A stretch of 23,659 nucleotides of DNA from an uncultured Candidatus Competibacteraceae bacterium (GTDB lineage Bacteria > Pseudomonadota > Gammaproteobacteria > Competibacterales > Competibacteraceae): NCBI GenBank assembly GCA_937960715.1, contig CALGOO010000185.1, positions 1 to 23,659 of the forward strand, written 5' to 3'. Position 1 is the stretch's first letter; every line of letters starts with the position of its first letter. The notes below the pieces were generated by a model. The model saw only the letters and a list, made by a program, of their open reading frames with translations. It did no database searches and was not told the origin of the DNA. The position numbers and the translations under genes are program-made. This document shows positions 22,435 through 23,659 of this stretch, in pieces.

Positions 22435-22438
<4 letters not shown>
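21395..22438 (+). CDS. DUF4350 domain membrane protein
   Basis: The 347-residue protein starts at the ATG of an ATGA overlap. One membrane segment at residues 7-28 (LILAGLGMLALLIAGGAGLW) is followed by a periplasmic domain of about 200 residues: RRNPFYVADRLLTRLG, DTVLMTIPSYMLGTAETERW, LAWVDRGGHLLIGVR, GQVTLLTDWGLFANGRIKDHDHA. A second membrane segment lies near 240-262 (WIPLVGLMLALLAALWHYSR), and a basic cytoplasmic tail follows. The part around NPFYVA and the Rossmann-like DTVLMTIPSY...GGHLLIG pattern belong to DUF4350, related to the glutamine-amidotransferase-like fold but without catalytic residues that I can see. It comes just before the MoxR gene in this cluster, as in many proteobacteria. 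Role unknown. Confidence 0.85.
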
Positions 22439-23441
<1,003 letters not shown>

Positions 23442-23445
<4 letters not shown>

Positions 23446-23561
23446 GGTTGAGCCCAACGCCCCGGTTGCTGCGCTGGCTGACCGGGTGGGTATTCGGCGA
23501 GGTGTTGCTACCGGGGTTGCGGCTGTCGGTTGATCATGCTGAATTCCCCTCCTTGGATTAA
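23442..23561 (+). pseudogene. DUF58 gene start, truncated by a repeat
   Basis: The ATG overlaps the moxR stop (ATGA) and the frame reads MRLSPTPRLLRWLTGWVFGE then VLLPGLRLSVDHAEFPSLD and stops after 39 codons. The first 25 residues, a basic Pro-rich start plus a hydrophobic segment, look like the beginning of the DUF58 protein that normally follows moxR in this cluster. From about 23541 the sequence becomes a hairpin repeat, which supplies the stop codon. The rest of the gene may lie beyond the window, behind an insertion, or may be lost. The family call rests on gene order only. Confidence 0.5.
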
Positions 23562-23595
23562 GGAGGGGTGGCCCGTAGGGCCGGGGTGGTCTGAT
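23541..23595. repeat. Double-hairpin repeat at the operon break
   Basis: CCCCTCCTT (23546-23554) pairs with AAGGAGGGG (23560-23568) around GGATT. It is followed by GGCCC (23570-23574) pairing with GGGCC (23578-23582) around GTA. A GGGGTGGTCTGATCAG stretch follows. This form, two adjacent hairpins with C-rich left and G-rich right arms, is that of dispersed REP/MITE-like repeats. The remaining 60 bases to the window end are AT-rich, unlike the operon, and contain a weak inverted repeat (ACTAAC at 23622, GTTAGT at 23647), possibly the end of an inserted element. Confidence 0.6.
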
Positions 23596-23659
23596 CAGTC
23601 AGGTTTAGAACCCATACGAAAACTAACGTGTTGTTTTAAATGCAAAGTTAGTGTATATT

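Noticed and set aside
23622..23652. ACTAAC...GTTAGT inverted repeat near the window end as an insertion-sequence terminus
   Set aside because: Arms are only six bases with a 19-base loop and the element's body is not in the window, so I do not call it as a feature on its own.

Overview
The window looks like part of a GC-rich gammaproteobacterial chromosome. The GyrA extein follows the E. coli protein almost residue for residue, gyrA is coupled to pheA, and there is an exosortase-H locus with IPTL-CTERM substrates. A Competibacter-like lineage would fit, but that is a guess from gene content only.

Layout. (1) Positions 1-7697, minus strand: an RND efflux adaptor and pump (ATGA overlap), then a DUF4239-type membrane protein, a CDF-type cation transporter, a small secreted protein, a glycine-zipper lipoprotein, a probable outer-membrane barrel and the start of another exported protein. 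(2) Positions 7931-11681: a compact exosortase H system. Two secreted IPTL-CTERM proteins on the plus strand face the XrtH-associated membrane protein and XrtH on the minus strand, with a hairpin terminator between them. A decayed IS630-type transposase tail and REP-like palindromes are scattered through the spacers. (3) Positions 11682-13061: a repeat-rich, gene-poor stretch. It holds a paired inverted palindrome, what looks like a decayed internally deleted gyrA fragment, and a minus-strand gene for a short protein with a Tat-like leader and twelve W-x-N repeats in a Gly/Arg-rich core. That protein resembles a precursor for radical-SAM three-residue cyclophane peptides; no maturase is present in the window. 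(4) Positions 13062-18082: gyrA, interrupted by a 443-residue intein, overlaps pheA (chorismate mutase/prephenate dehydratase). (5) Positions 18189-23561: an overlapping operon of RDD protein, SpoIIM-like protein, DUF4129 protein, DUF4350 protein and MoxR ATPase. The expected DUF58 partner is cut to 39 codons where a hairpin repeat begins.

How the genes may work together. The efflux pair should form an inner-membrane/periplasmic export machine that needs an outer-membrane channel encoded elsewhere. XrtH should process the C-terminal IPTL tails of the two neighbouring secreted proteins. The MoxR cluster is a recurrent set in which the AAA+ ATPase is thought to act on von Willebrand-type or membrane partners. 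GyrA must be released by protein splicing before gyrase can form.

Most interesting points: the W-x-N repeat precursor bracketed by 31-bp direct repeats, the GyrA intein with a Gln in place of the block B His and a damaged second LAGLIDADG motif, and the gyrA-derived remnant upstream of the live gene.
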